From IMG/VR virus record IMGVR_UViG_3300031673_000167, positions 1-40,999 of that record: a stretch of 40,999 nt of DNA. The stretch is one strand, 5' to 3'. The notes below the pieces were generated by a model. The model saw nothing but the letters and a program-made list of their open reading frames with translations, had not been told where the DNA came from and did not search any database. Positions 16,365-22,736 of this stretch are shown in pieces; the first letter of the stretch is position 1; each line of letters starts with the position of its first letter. This DNA comes from a virus. The translations under genes were made by a program, and so were the position numbers.

Positions 16365-16763
16365 ATACATATTTTTTAGATATAAAATGATATATATGTG
16401 TTGGTGGATCATATAAAAATAACTAATAGGCCTGGTTATCTACTACATATAGCAATCTATATAATTATATCTCCATATATTGATGAACTTCCGATAACGT
16501 GCATTATGTAAACTTGTAAATCTTTCTTTTTAGGCCTATCCTTACTCTTATTATATATAAATACCTATTATCTATAATAACAGCAGTAATATAATATCTT
16601 TAAAACCCCACCATAATAGCCTATATATATCTGGTTTTTTCAAGTTTTAGTATGTTGATTCTTATATAAAAACCTATATTTATATATCTAGCCTTAGTCT
16701 ATTTATATCTTATCTTTATTTATAATTTATCTTATATATATTATTACACTGTGATTTCTCATT

Positions 16764-16778
16764 AAAAGGGTTCAAAAT
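16764..16778. repeat. 15-bp direct repeat, copy 1
   Basis: AAAAGGGTTCAAAAT occurs here, just after the stop of the region-2-like gene, and again at 17053-17067, just after the stop of the region-4-like gene and 10 bp before the region-2-like ATG. The placement behind both genes suggests a regulatory site or a trace of duplication. Confidence 0.6.
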
Positions 16779-16781
16779 TCT

Positions 16782-16810
16782 TGTGGAAAATTTAAAATAT
16801 CTGTGGATAA
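16782..16810 (+). promoter_or_regulatory. Pair of DnaA boxes
   Basis: TGTGGAAAA (16782-16790) and TGTGGATAA (16802-16810) both match the complement of the DnaA box TTWTNCACA, in the same orientation and 20 bp apart, about two helical turns. They border the AT-rich gap and overlap the 3' end of the sigma-region-2-like gene. They may recruit host DnaA for replication or regulation. Confidence 0.5.
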
Positions 16811-17043
16811 CTTATATTCTTTTTTATATAGTTTATTATTATATTATTAGATACTCGCATTATAAAACGCCGGGAAGATCGCAGTTTATTACTTCTGGCC
16901 AGTTCCCAGAGCTTCAATTTTATTTCCTGGAATAGATCTTCTTTCAGTCCGGGATCATAATTTCTTATAGTGTACTCAATAGCTTTACTGTACTTATCTA
17001 TTATGTAGTTAAATCTTATCTCTATATTATCCTTACACGTCAT
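16792..17043 (-). CDS. Sigma-70 region 2-like protein (83 aa)
   Basis: The whole protein matches the layout of sigma-factor region 2: a helix (FNYIIDKYSKAIEYTIRNYD), the characteristic acidic core EDLFQEIKLKLWELA at residues 35-49 (family pattern D-L-x-Q-E-x-x-L-x-L-W), then a basic helix (SSRRFIMRVSNNIIINYIKK). It stops there, so no region 4 is fused. A region-4-like protein is encoded directly upstream. Region 2 normally binds RNA polymerase beta-prime and the -10 element. No ribosome site precedes ATG 17043, so translation may be coupled. It could also be a degenerate or regulatory relative of ECF sigma factors. Confidence 0.6.
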   Translation of the reverse strand: MTCKDNIEIRFNYIIDKYSKAIEYTIRNYDPGLKEDLFQEIKLKLWELARSNKLRSSRRFIMRVSNNIIINYIKKNISYPQIF

Positions 17044-17052
17044 TTATAGTCA

Positions 17053-17067
17053 AAAAGGGTTCAAAAT
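17053..17067. repeat. 15-bp direct repeat, copy 2
   Basis: Second copy of AAAAGGGTTCAAAAT. On the minus strand it reads ATTTTGAACCCTTTT and lies in the short gap between the two sigma-like genes, where it replaces the expected ribosome binding site of the downstream gene. Confidence 0.6.
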
Positions 17068-17070
17068 ATT

Positions 17071-17409
17071 TTAAGTTTTTTTATTTAGTTTCCTTAAGAT
17101 CCTTTTAACCAGCCGGGTCTTTCTTGATTTATAACCATTATAGGAAAGTCTTATGTACTGCTCGCAGAATACTTTGTCAACATCAGAGGCCCAGAACCGC
17201 AAGATCTCAATGTCCCTATAAGATAACCTTAATTTCAAAATAGCTTTTTCAACGTCTACTATTATTTCAATTAGCTTTTCAAAAGTGGCCCAGGGATTCA
17301 CTGCCGGCAAACCTTTATTCAGGACCATAAAAGACCCGGAAAACAAAGCAACTAGATCCGCAAGCTCCAGCCTGAAATAACTCTTGATCATCCTGCCGGT
17401 ATATTCCAT
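17071..17409 (-). CDS. Sigma region 4-like / phage late regulator HTH protein (112 aa)
   Basis: The C-terminal 45 residues, LSYRDIEILRFWASDVDKVF then IRLSYNGYKSRKTRLVKRIL, follow the sigma region 4 or LuxR/ArpU-type helix-turn-helix pattern (recognition helix with S-x-x-x-x-KSR-x-x-R and a final L-x-K-L). ATG 17409 is preferred because a TATAAT and a perfect 12-bp palindrome lie just upstream. A longer frame from TTG 17454 would add 15 residues. It is the first gene of the leftward late region, with the region-2-like gene next. The pair may form a two-part sigma factor, or this protein alone may be an ArpU-like late activator. Confidence 0.55.
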   Translation of the reverse strand: MEYTGRMIKSYFRLELADLVALFSGSFMVLNKGLPAVNPWATFEKLIEIIVDVEKAILKLRLSYRDIEILRFWASDVDKVFCEQYIRLSYNGYKSRKTRLVKRILRKLNKKT

Positions 17410-17415
17410 AAGTAT

Positions 17416-17433
17416 ATTATAGTAAATATTTAC
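17416..17433 (-). promoter_or_regulatory. Leftward -10 box and 12-bp palindrome before the sigma-like genes
   Basis: TATAAT on the minus strand (17421-17416) stands 6 bases before ATG 17409, implying a nearly leaderless transcript. The adjacent GTAAATATTTAC (17422-17433) is a perfect palindrome, and TTTAGTAAG (17438-17446) lies beside it. The -35 is not clear, so an activator or operator may act here. Confidence 0.45.
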
Positions 17434-17461
17434 ATATTTAGTAAGTTTATTCAATTTATGC

Positions 17462-17489
17462 TTGACATTTGATACTGATATGGTAAACT
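17462..17489 (+). promoter_or_regulatory. Rightward promoter of the accessory early operon
   Basis: TTGACA (17462-17467), 16-base spacer, TAAACT (17484-17489) preceded by TGG, giving an extended -10. The predicted start near 17496 leaves a 39-base leader with GAAGG before ATG 17535. It is divergent from the sigma-like genes. Confidence 0.65.
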
Positions 17490-17534
17490 AATTTCAGGAA
17501 GTGAAAATATTTAATAAATAAGAAAGAAGGCAAA

Positions 17535-17714
17535 ATGAAAGCGTCAATTATAACTAAGTTGGATAAGTACGGTAGACCTGTTTGCGTTCCAGTATCACCA
17601 CGCCAATATAAGACTGATCCACTATTGACCATGCCGGTAACGACTAACAGCCAGAATAGAGCCTTTATTGTTGAGCCTACTGGCAAGACCTGGATATTTA
17701 AGCGTTCAAAATAG
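17535..17714 (+). CDS. Unknown small basic protein (59 aa)
   Basis: The protein begins MKASIITKLDKYGRPVCVPV and ends with a strand-rich FIVEPTGKTWIFKRSK. AGAAGG lies 4 bases before the ATG and a consensus promoter lies upstream, so this plus-strand frame is preferred over a longer opposing minus-strand frame. As the first gene of the rightward operon it is probably expressed strongly and early. KYGRPVCVP-type starts resemble AbrB/SpoVT swapped-hairpin proteins, but the length is short and I do not assign it. Confidence 0.55.
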   Translation: MKASIITKLDKYGRPVCVPVSPRQYKTDPLLTMPVTTNSQNRAFIVEPTGKTWIFKRSK

Positions 17715-17725
17715 TAATTTGAAGC

Positions 17726-17753
17726 CTACCTATTGAAATAAAAAAATAGGTAG
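17726..17753 (+). promoter_or_regulatory. Hairpin upstream of radC-like gene
   Basis: CTACCTATT (17726-17734) and AATAGGTAG (17745-17753) form a 9-bp perfect stem with a 10-base A-rich loop. No T-run follows, so it is not a standard terminator. TATAAT at 17766-17771 lies beyond it, 20 bp from the next gene, without a good -35. Operator or RNA stem are both possible. Confidence 0.4.
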
Positions 17754-17785
17754 CATTGAGATTATTATAATATAAAGGGGTAAAA

Positions 17786-18217
17786 ATGATTAAATTAATT
17801 GAGATCAGGGAATTGAGCCGGATCTCCGAAAAACTAAATTTCGTCTGTATTGAAAATGTTGTTGATTATTGCTTTAAAAAACCTTTAGAGATGCAGACGC
17901 TTAGCCAGGAGCATTTATATTGTTTTTGTTTAGATATAAAAAACAATATTAAAAGTATCGAAATGGTTTCTAAAGGTTCACTAAATACATCTATAGTTCA
18001 CCCTAGGGAAGTACTAAAGGCCGCTATATTAAGTAATGCTGCATCAATAATAATGGTACATAATCACCCATCAGGAGACTCTGATCCTTCAAACGATGAC
18101 ATTGAAATAACAGGACGCATAAAAAAAGCCTGCGATATTTTTGGGATCAGTTTACTAGATCATATTATTATCGGTAAAAATAATTATTACAGCTTTAAAA
18201 ATAAAGGAATGTTATAA
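17786..18217 (+). CDS. radC: RadC-like JAB/MPN-domain protein
   Basis: 143 aa, the JAMM metalloprotease-like domain alone, without the N-terminal HhH part of chromosomal RadC. The motif is complete: His92 and His94 in VHNHPSGDSDPSNDD, with Asp105 as third ligand, and Glu75 in HPREVLKAA as probable catalytic acid. Ribosome site AAGGGG precedes the ATG. Short RadC proteins are frequent on plasmids and phages beside anti-restriction genes. It precedes the ArdC-like gene by a single base, suggesting a joint role in protecting incoming DNA; the biochemical activity of the family is unclear. Confidence 0.85.
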   Translation: MIKLIEIRELSRISEKLNFVCIENVVDYCFKKPLEMQTLSQEHLYCFCLDIKNNIKSIEMVSKGSLNTSIVHPREVLKAAILSNAASIIMVHNHPSGDSDPSNDDIEITGRIKKACDIFGISLLDHIIIGKNNYYSFKNKGML

Positions 18218-18218
18218 G

Positions 18219-19061
18219 ATGCAAAACAAAATAAAAGACCAGGAAATAAAAAATAAAATTGATGATGCAGTTGAGTCTCTATTTTCAGAGCTAGAAACCG
18301 GAAAGAGTGAGCGACTTTTAAAATATTTAGAGTTTGCTGCAAGGTTCAGACATTATAGTTTTTATAATACTCTTCTAATTTATTTCCAGAATCCAGAGGC
18401 CAGTTATGTTGCCGGTTATGTTACCTGGAAAGATCAAGGCTTTATAATTAATAAAGGTAGTAAAGCAATTAAAATATTAGCTCCAAGATTTTATAAATAT
18501 TATGAAAATAATGACAAAACAGTATTTATAAATAAATATGATTCTATTCCTGATGATGTAGAAGTTGAAGAGGGAATTTATTTTATACCTGTAAGCGTTT
18601 TCGATATTAGCCAGACCACAAAAACAGAAAAAGCTAAAGATATAATAACCGATTATTACTACTCAATAGGCAATGATTTTAAAAATGAATATCTAAAGCT
18701 AAAAGATAAAATTGAAAATGAAGGTATAAAAGTAATTGAAAATAATAATGGTAGACCAGAGGGGACAGCAACCCCTGACAAAATTACAATAAAATCCACT
18801 AGGGATTATAATAACAGATTTTTAACACTTCTACATGAATACGCCCACGTGTTAGCGGATCACTCAAACGGAGAGTTTACAAAACAGGATAAAGAAGTCC
18901 AGGCCGAAGCAGTTAGTTATATGGTTGCAAAAAGCCTAGGATTAGAGAATCCATTCTCAAAAGATTATATTTTACACTGGGGAAAGGATAAAAAAACCTT
19001 TACTGAAAACCTTGAAAAAGTCCTGGAAGTAACAAATAAAATAATGGAGAAGTTTAAATAA
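18219..19061 (+). CDS. ArdC-like anti-restriction protein (ssDNA-binding + zinc metallopeptidase)
   Basis: 280 aa. The N-terminal half (about 10-125) has ArdC-N features: a helical start, FRHYSFYNTLLIYFQNPEAS, AGYVTWKDQGFIINKGSKAI and the strand LAPRFYK. The C-terminal half has a zinc-peptidase motif HEYAH (His206, Glu207, His210) and a downstream Glu230 in VQAEAVSYMV. Family members (ArdC, LtrC) bind single-stranded DNA and shield incoming DNA from restriction enzymes. Together with RadC-like and DUF2958 genes it forms a typical early-entry defence-evasion set. Confidence 0.8.
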   Translation: MQNKIKDQEIKNKIDDAVESLFSELETGKSERLLKYLEFAARFRHYSFYNTLLIYFQNPEASYVAGYVTWKDQGFIINKGSKAIKILAPRFYKYYENNDKTVFINKYDSIPDDVEVEEGIYFIPVSVFDISQTTKTEKAKDIITDYYYSIGNDFKNEYLKLKDKIENEGIKVIENNNGRPEGTATPDKITIKSTRDYNNRFLTLLHEYAHVLADHSNGEFTKQDKEVQAEAVSYMVAKSLGLENPFSKDYILHWGKDKKTFTENLEKVLEVTNKIMEKFK

Positions 19062-19152
19062 GTAAAAGCACAAAAAATGAATTACTACAATCGCATTTAA
19101 GACACGAAAAGACAAGGGTTAATATAATATCATTAAAGGAAAGGAAAGAAAA

Positions 19153-19470
19153 ATGAAATTAATGACTAAAGAATTAGAAGAAAGATTTAGGCAGGTTGGC
19201 AGCCAAGATGAAGTTAAAGACCCGGTTATAATAGCAAAGTTTTTTAATCCTGCTGGACTGGGGACCTGGCTGGCTACAGAGTACAGCGCAGTGGATAAAA
19301 TCTTTTTTGGGTATGTATCTTTATTTGGGGATCATTGCGATGAATGGGGGTCATTTAGTCTTGAAGAGCTTGAAAGCTATAAAGGACCGTTTGGGTTAGG
19401 AATTGAGAGAGATTTACATTTTGAGGAGATGCCCTCAAGTGAGTTAATCAAGCAATATACTAAAGTATAG
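19153..19470 (+). CDS. DUF2958-like protein
   Basis: 105 aa with the characteristic order KDPVIIAKFFNPAGLGTWLA, TEYSAVDKIFFGYVSLFGDH and EWGSFSLEELESYKGPFGLG, ending in RDLHFE. This matches DUF2958, which commonly accompanies ArdC and RadC genes on mobile elements. AAAGGAAAGG precedes the ATG and a TATAAT (about 19122-19127) lies upstream. Function unknown; association with anti-restriction is by context. Confidence 0.8.
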   Translation: MKLMTKELEERFRQVGSQDEVKDPVIIAKFFNPAGLGTWLATEYSAVDKIFFGYVSLFGDHCDEWGSFSLEELESYKGPFGLGIERDLHFEEMPSSELIKQYTKV

Positions 19471-19482
19471 ATAATCCTGGCC

Positions 19483-19578
19483 ATTGCCTATTAGAAAAAG
19501 AATTAGAGCAGACATAATGTTAACAAGCACACATAATTAATTAAGAATTTACACATATACTTACTACTAATAGGCAAT
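19483..19578 (+). promoter_or_regulatory. Long-range inverted repeat (12-bp arms) in intergenic region
   Basis: ATTGCCTATTAG (19483-19494) and CTAATAGGCAAT (19567-19578) are perfect reverse complements, 72 bases apart, in the 154-bp gap between two genes. The loop contains TAATTAATTA and GTTAAC. It could fold as a large RNA stem-loop or bring two protein sites together. Confidence 0.5.
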
Positions 19579-19596
19579 AGCGAAGATTATAAAATA

Positions 19597-19611
19597 ATTT
19601 ACTTAGTAAAT
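19597..19611. promoter_or_regulatory. 15-bp palindrome upstream of 61-aa gene
   Basis: ATTTACT-T-AGTAAAT is a perfect dyad placed just before the ribosome site CGGAGG of the gene at 19625. Its half-site AGTAAAT resembles the TTTAGTAAA words near the repressor, so it is a candidate operator. Confidence 0.4.
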
Positions 19612-19624
19612 CGGAGGTGAAATT

Positions 19625-19810
19625 ATGTTTCGTTATAGATGGACAATTAAAGAATTAAATGAAGTAAGTAATTGGAAATTGATAGAAACATTGGTAGACG
19701 AAAGACGAAGTAGTTGCACAAATTATTATACCCCACTATATAAAAAATTAGGAGAACTTACAAAGTGGGTTAAAGAACAAAAAGTGGGTACTCCGGACTG
19801 GAAAGAATAA
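19625..19810 (+). CDS. Unknown small protein (61 aa)
   Basis: CGGAGGTG precedes the ATG. The protein is charged and helical: FRYRWTIKELNEVSNWKLIE, then RRSSCTNYYTPLYKKLGELT. No known family. Confidence 0.55.
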   Translation: MFRYRWTIKELNEVSNWKLIETLVDERRSSCTNYYTPLYKKLGELTKWVKEQKVGTPDWKE

Positions 19811-19826
19811 AATCAATAGTATTCAT

Positions 19827-19850
19827 TCAGGGTATAGCGATATACCTTGA
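19827..19850 (+). terminator. Hairpin with GCGA tetraloop
   Basis: TCAGGGTATA-GCGA-TATACCTTGA forms a 10-bp stem (one G-T pair) with a GNRA loop between two small genes. The following TTAAATATTATT is only moderately T-rich, so a weak terminator or a processing stem. Confidence 0.45.
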
Positions 19851-19880
19851 TTAAATATTATTAATGAAGGGAGATAAAAG

Positions 19881-20015
19881 ATGAGTTATACAATTCAAAA
19901 CTGTAGTATTTGTAAAAAGGATGTAAAGATTGAAGCTCTAAATTTTTTAATGAACCTTGATAAAAAAATTGTATGTTCTGAATGTCAAAAGGAAACCGAG
20001 ATAAATGGGAGATAA
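19881..20015 (+). CDS. Small zinc-ribbon protein (44 aa)
   Basis: MSYTIQNCSICKKDVKIEAL continues to KIVCSECQKETEINGR. Two CxxC pairs 27 residues apart form a zinc ribbon. GGGAGATAAAAG precedes the ATG, and the stop is 3 bp before the next gene. Confidence 0.6.
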   Translation: MSYTIQNCSICKKDVKIEALNFLMNLDKKIVCSECQKETEINGR

Positions 20016-20018
20016 GAG

Positions 20019-20294
20019 ATGACTCCAGAAAGTAAAATTAAAAAAGTACAATTACAATGCAGTGTAATAAATCAATTAATACCTAAAGCTAATAAATATT
20101 TTATTGATTATTGCAAGGCAATTAAAGAGGCCTGGAGCAATGGCAAATTTTGTGGCAATCATAAAGATAATTATGATATTTTAGAGAAACATAATTTAGG
20201 TAATTGCTACGATAATTATTATGGTAAATATAAATTCAATTGGAATTATGAAATCCAAGAACTAAATAAGCGTTATAAACAATGTTTAAAATGA
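20019..20294 (+). CDS. Unknown protein (91 aa)
   Basis: Helical, rich in Asn, Lys and Tyr (ANKYFIDYCKAIKEAWSNGK; NCYDNYYGKYKFNWNYEIQE). GGGAGATAAGAG precedes the ATG. No family recognised. Confidence 0.55.
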   Translation: MTPESKIKKVQLQCSVINQLIPKANKYFIDYCKAIKEAWSNGKFCGNHKDNYDILEKHNLGNCYDNYYGKYKFNWNYEIQELNKRYKQCLK

Positions 20295-20307
20295 AAGGAG
20301 ATAAAAA

Positions 20308-20571
20308 GTGTTAAAGACTAAAAAAGATATTTTTAAATGGTGGGAACAGTGCGGAAGTAAACCTGATAAACACGATGACTATATAGAATTTTATATTCAT
20401 ACATTGGTACACTTTTTACACCAGGATATTGCAGAGGTTAAAGAAAGAGATACTAAAAATAAAATACACTTTATAGATGTTATTATTAGAAAGTGGAAAA
20501 TTCCATTGAAACTTAATTTTATGTTACAAGATAATAATGTTTATAAAGTAGTAAGAATAGCTGGATTCTAA
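20308..20571 (+). CDS. Unknown protein (87 aa, GTG start)
   Basis: GTG 20308 has AAAGGAG 8 bases upstream. The protein is aromatic at the start (KDIFKWWEQCGSKPDKHDDY) with a likely helix (YIHTLVHFLHQDIAEVKERD). No family recognised. Confidence 0.55.
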   Translation: MLKTKKDIFKWWEQCGSKPDKHDDYIEFYIHTLVHFLHQDIAEVKERDTKNKIHFIDVIIRKWKIPLKLNFMLQDNNVYKVVRIAGF

Positions 20572-20590
20572 TTAGAAAGGAGATGAAATA

Positions 20591-20797
20591 ATGCCTAATC
20601 AAATATTCATAATTGTAGATGCAGACACAGATGCAGTTTGTGGTGTTGTGGAAACAGACAAGCCTTACAAGATTGTCCAGGATGCAATAGACAAATATAG
20701 AAAAGATAACCCGGTTGATTGCAATTGGGATGACCTGAAAGAGTATCTAATGGCCAATGGATTTAATCTAATTGAATATGATGAAGTCTATTTTTAA
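20591..20797 (+). CDS. Unknown acidic protein (68 aa)
   Basis: AAAGGAG precedes the ATG. The sequence alternates strand and helix: NQIFIIVDADTDAVCGVVET, then KIVQDAIDKYRKDNP. Small acidic phage proteins of this kind can be DNA mimics or inhibitors, but nothing here proves it. Confidence 0.55.
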   Translation: MPNQIFIIVDADTDAVCGVVETDKPYKIVQDAIDKYRKDNPVDCNWDDLKEYLMANGFNLIEYDEVYF

Positions 20798-20808
20798 GAA
20801 AGGAAATT

Positions 20809-21267
20809 ATGAGAGAAATTAAATTTAGAGTTTGGGATATTTTAAAAAAGAAGATGCTACCAGTAGAAGCACTACACTTTGGGTATTGCGAAACAATAGG
20901 TATAAAAAGTGAAGAAGTAGGTGTAATGGTAGGTGAACCATATCAAAGAGAACAATTCCCCCATAATCCTGTATGGGAAACTGCAAGAGATTTTAAAGGA
21001 AAACCACATTCAAATTCTACAGTTGTTCTCATGCAATATACAGGATTAAAAGATAAAAATGGTAAAGAGATTTATGAAGGGGATATTGTTAAAGACGATA
21101 TTGGAATTCGTTTAGTAAAAATAGGCTTCTCCTATTTCAATGACCCCGATGGAATAGAACATAATTTTTATGGGGTTTATGGAATTTGGGAAGATAAAAC
21201 CGAGAGTTATTTTAATAAAGGTGACGATGACTTAGAAGTCATTGGCAACATATATGAAAAGGAATAA
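20809..21267 (+). CDS. YopX-family protein
   Basis: 152 aa. Starts MREIKFRVWDILKKKMLPVE and contains MQYTGLKDKNGKEIYEGDIV, the signature of the YopX family, plus a C-terminal LEVIGNIYE. YopX proteins are common in Firmicutes phages, with unknown function. It is the last gene of the accessory operon, and its stop codon is directly beside the candidate attP. Confidence 0.9.
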   Translation: MREIKFRVWDILKKKMLPVEALHFGYCETIGIKSEEVGVMVGEPYQREQFPHNPVWETARDFKGKPHSNSTVVLMQYTGLKDKNGKEIYEGDIVKDDIGIRLVKIGFSYFNDPDGIEHNFYGVYGIWEDKTESYFNKGDDDLEVIGNIYEKE

Positions 21268-21270
21268 AGA

Positions 21271-21324
21271 ATGGTAATCATTTCTTAGTATATGCATTAG
21301 CTAATATCAGGAATTGGTTACTAT
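21271..21324. other. Candidate phage attachment site (attP)
   Basis: Arms 21271-21295 and 21300-21324 are imperfect inverted repeats (18 of 25 positions complementary by hand alignment), centred between 21297 and 21298, where the central dinucleotide is TT. A roughly 50-bp imperfect dyad with a non-palindromic central dinucleotide is the known form of large serine integrase attP sites, and this one lies exactly at the 3' end of the integrase gene, overlapping its last six codons including the stop. Confidence 0.6.
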
Positions 21325-22725
21325 TTCATTCCAGTAAAATTCAGACCTATTTTTAATATTTTCTTTGACTCTGCTGGTTCTACTAATTATAACCTTATCC
21401 AAAAATATTGACAGTATCTTTCTTTTTTTATCTACATCAAGATCATAAAATAAATTTTTTAAGTCAGTGCCGGCCAAAATATTAAAGTCATAACCTATTA
21501 TATTATTTATCTTCTTATCAAGTAGTTTTAGCTCTTTATTAAGCTCCATTGTTTTATCTCTGTAGGTTTTTTTATCTATAAAATTATCCAGGTATTCATC
21601 AAGCAGCTTGTCTACTTTTATTTTTATTTTTTTCTTTTTAGGTTCAATATTAATAGCTTGACTGGGGAAGTTATCGGCAAGAGTCAGTATCTTTTCCTTT
21701 ATAGCTTTTTCATTTTTACAAATAAAATCCAGTACTTTTTCAGTTACAACATCTTCTATCAAGCTAGCATTTACATAAACAGACCTATTACAGGTCCCCT
21801 GCCTGTATCCAATGCAGGAATATATAGGTTTATGTTTTCCATGGTTAAGTTTTTTCCTGCTTCCCCCAAGATTTGCCCCACAGTTTGCACATTTTAAAAA
21901 TCCGGTAAGTAAGTACTTTGCCGGTTTAGTAGTGTTATACTTTTTGAATGTAGCAAGTTGCTGCTGCACTTTATAAAAATTATTTTTACTAATTATTAGT
22001 TTATGGATCCCTTTATAAAGATTAGTGCCATGGCGCACATAGCCTATATATATGGGATTTGTCAGGATATATTTAACTAATTCTGTTGTTACCCTGCCTC
22101 CACGCTTACCCTTTATGTCCTTTCTATTTAGTGTTTGAGAAATTACTTTATAGCCATTTCCTTCAAGATACATACTATATATTTCCTTTATAATCTTTGC
22201 CTCATTTTGGTTTATTTCTATGTTTTTATTTTTCCAATCGTAACCTAAAATATTAGTTAAATTTCCTATCATCTTACCCTTGCTTGCTCTTTCCTCTATT
22301 GCCCTTTTTATTCTTCTGGTGATCATAGAACGCTCCAATTTTGCAAAGACACCCATCATATCTGAAAGAGCATCTTTTGTTATATCTGAAAAATCAATTA
22401 TTCCTTCCTTTTCAGTAATAAAGGACGTGTTAGTTTTAGCCATAAGTGATTTTATATACCAGAAGTCATTACCCCTGGCTATTCTATCCTGGTCAACGCA
22501 TAAGATATAATCAGGTTTCATTTCCTTTAAATCATCTAAAAGTTGCAGCATAGAGGGCCTCTTGTCAATAGTAGCTCCTGATATTCCCTTATCCTCATAA
22601 ATATCAATGATATTAAGATTATATTTTTTTGCCAGTTTTACGGTTACATTCCTCTGAATATCAAGAGAATAGCCATCCTGTTGCCGGTCTGTTGAGTATC
22701 TGTGATAGCAAAAGCAGGTTTTCAT
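21307..22725 (-). CDS. int: Large serine recombinase (integrase)
   Basis: 472 aa. The catalytic resolvase domain begins FCYHRYSTDRQQDGYSLDIQ with nucleophile Ser11; EDKGISGATIDKRPSMLQLL and CVDQDRIARG follow, with the arginine helix SMITRRIKRA near 140. The recombinase domain covers about 150-270 (NPIYIGYVRH), the zinc ribbon has CANCGANLGG ... CIGYRQGTCNRS, and a coiled coil lies at about 365-415 before the C-terminus. It catalyses attP x attB integration without supercoiling. It sits in a leftward lysogeny module with the lipoprotein and repressor genes upstream. Confidence 0.95.
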   Translation of the reverse strand: MKTCFCYHRYSTDRQQDGYSLDIQRNVTVKLAKKYNLNIIDIYEDKGISGATIDKRPSMLQLLDDLKEMKPDYILCVDQDRIARGNDFWYIKSLMAKTNTSFITEKEGIIDFSDITKDALSDMMGVFAKLERSMITRRIKRAIEERASKGKMIGNLTNILGYDWKNKNIEINQNEAKIIKEIYSMYLEGNGYKVISQTLNRKDIKGKRGGRVTTELVKYILTNPIYIGYVRHGTNLYKGIHKLIISKNNFYKVQQQLATFKKYNTTKPAKYLLTGFLKCANCGANLGGSRKKLNHGKHKPIYSCIGYRQGTCNRSVYVNASLIEDVVTEKVLDFICKNEKAIKEKILTLADNFPSQAINIEPKKKKIKIKVDKLLDEYLDNFIDKKTYRDKTMELNKELKLLDKKINNIIGYDFNILAGTDLKNLFYDLDVDKKRKILSIFLDKVIISRTSRVKENIKNRSEFYWNEIVTNS

Positions 22726-22736
22726 AATAATTTATG

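Larger units (their letters stand above)
16168..16791. other. AT-rich non-coding gap (about 620 bp)
   Basis: This is the largest gap in the genome. It holds an inverted repeat, TTTTAGTAA / TTACTAAAA (16207-16237); a GC-rich hairpin-forming island (16301-16364); and then about 400 bp of A/T with runs of TATATA, two TATCTTAT units, and several AGGCCT or TAGCCT words (16428, 16532, 16618). Two DnaA boxes follow at its right edge. No reading frame of useful length was found on either strand. An accessory origin, an early/late control region or a non-coding RNA locus are the options. Confidence 0.6.

Noticed and set aside
17456-17686. 76-aa minus-strand frame with hydrophobic segments
   Set aside because: It runs opposite a plus-strand gene (17535-17714) with a ribosome site and a consensus promoter, and covers that promoter.
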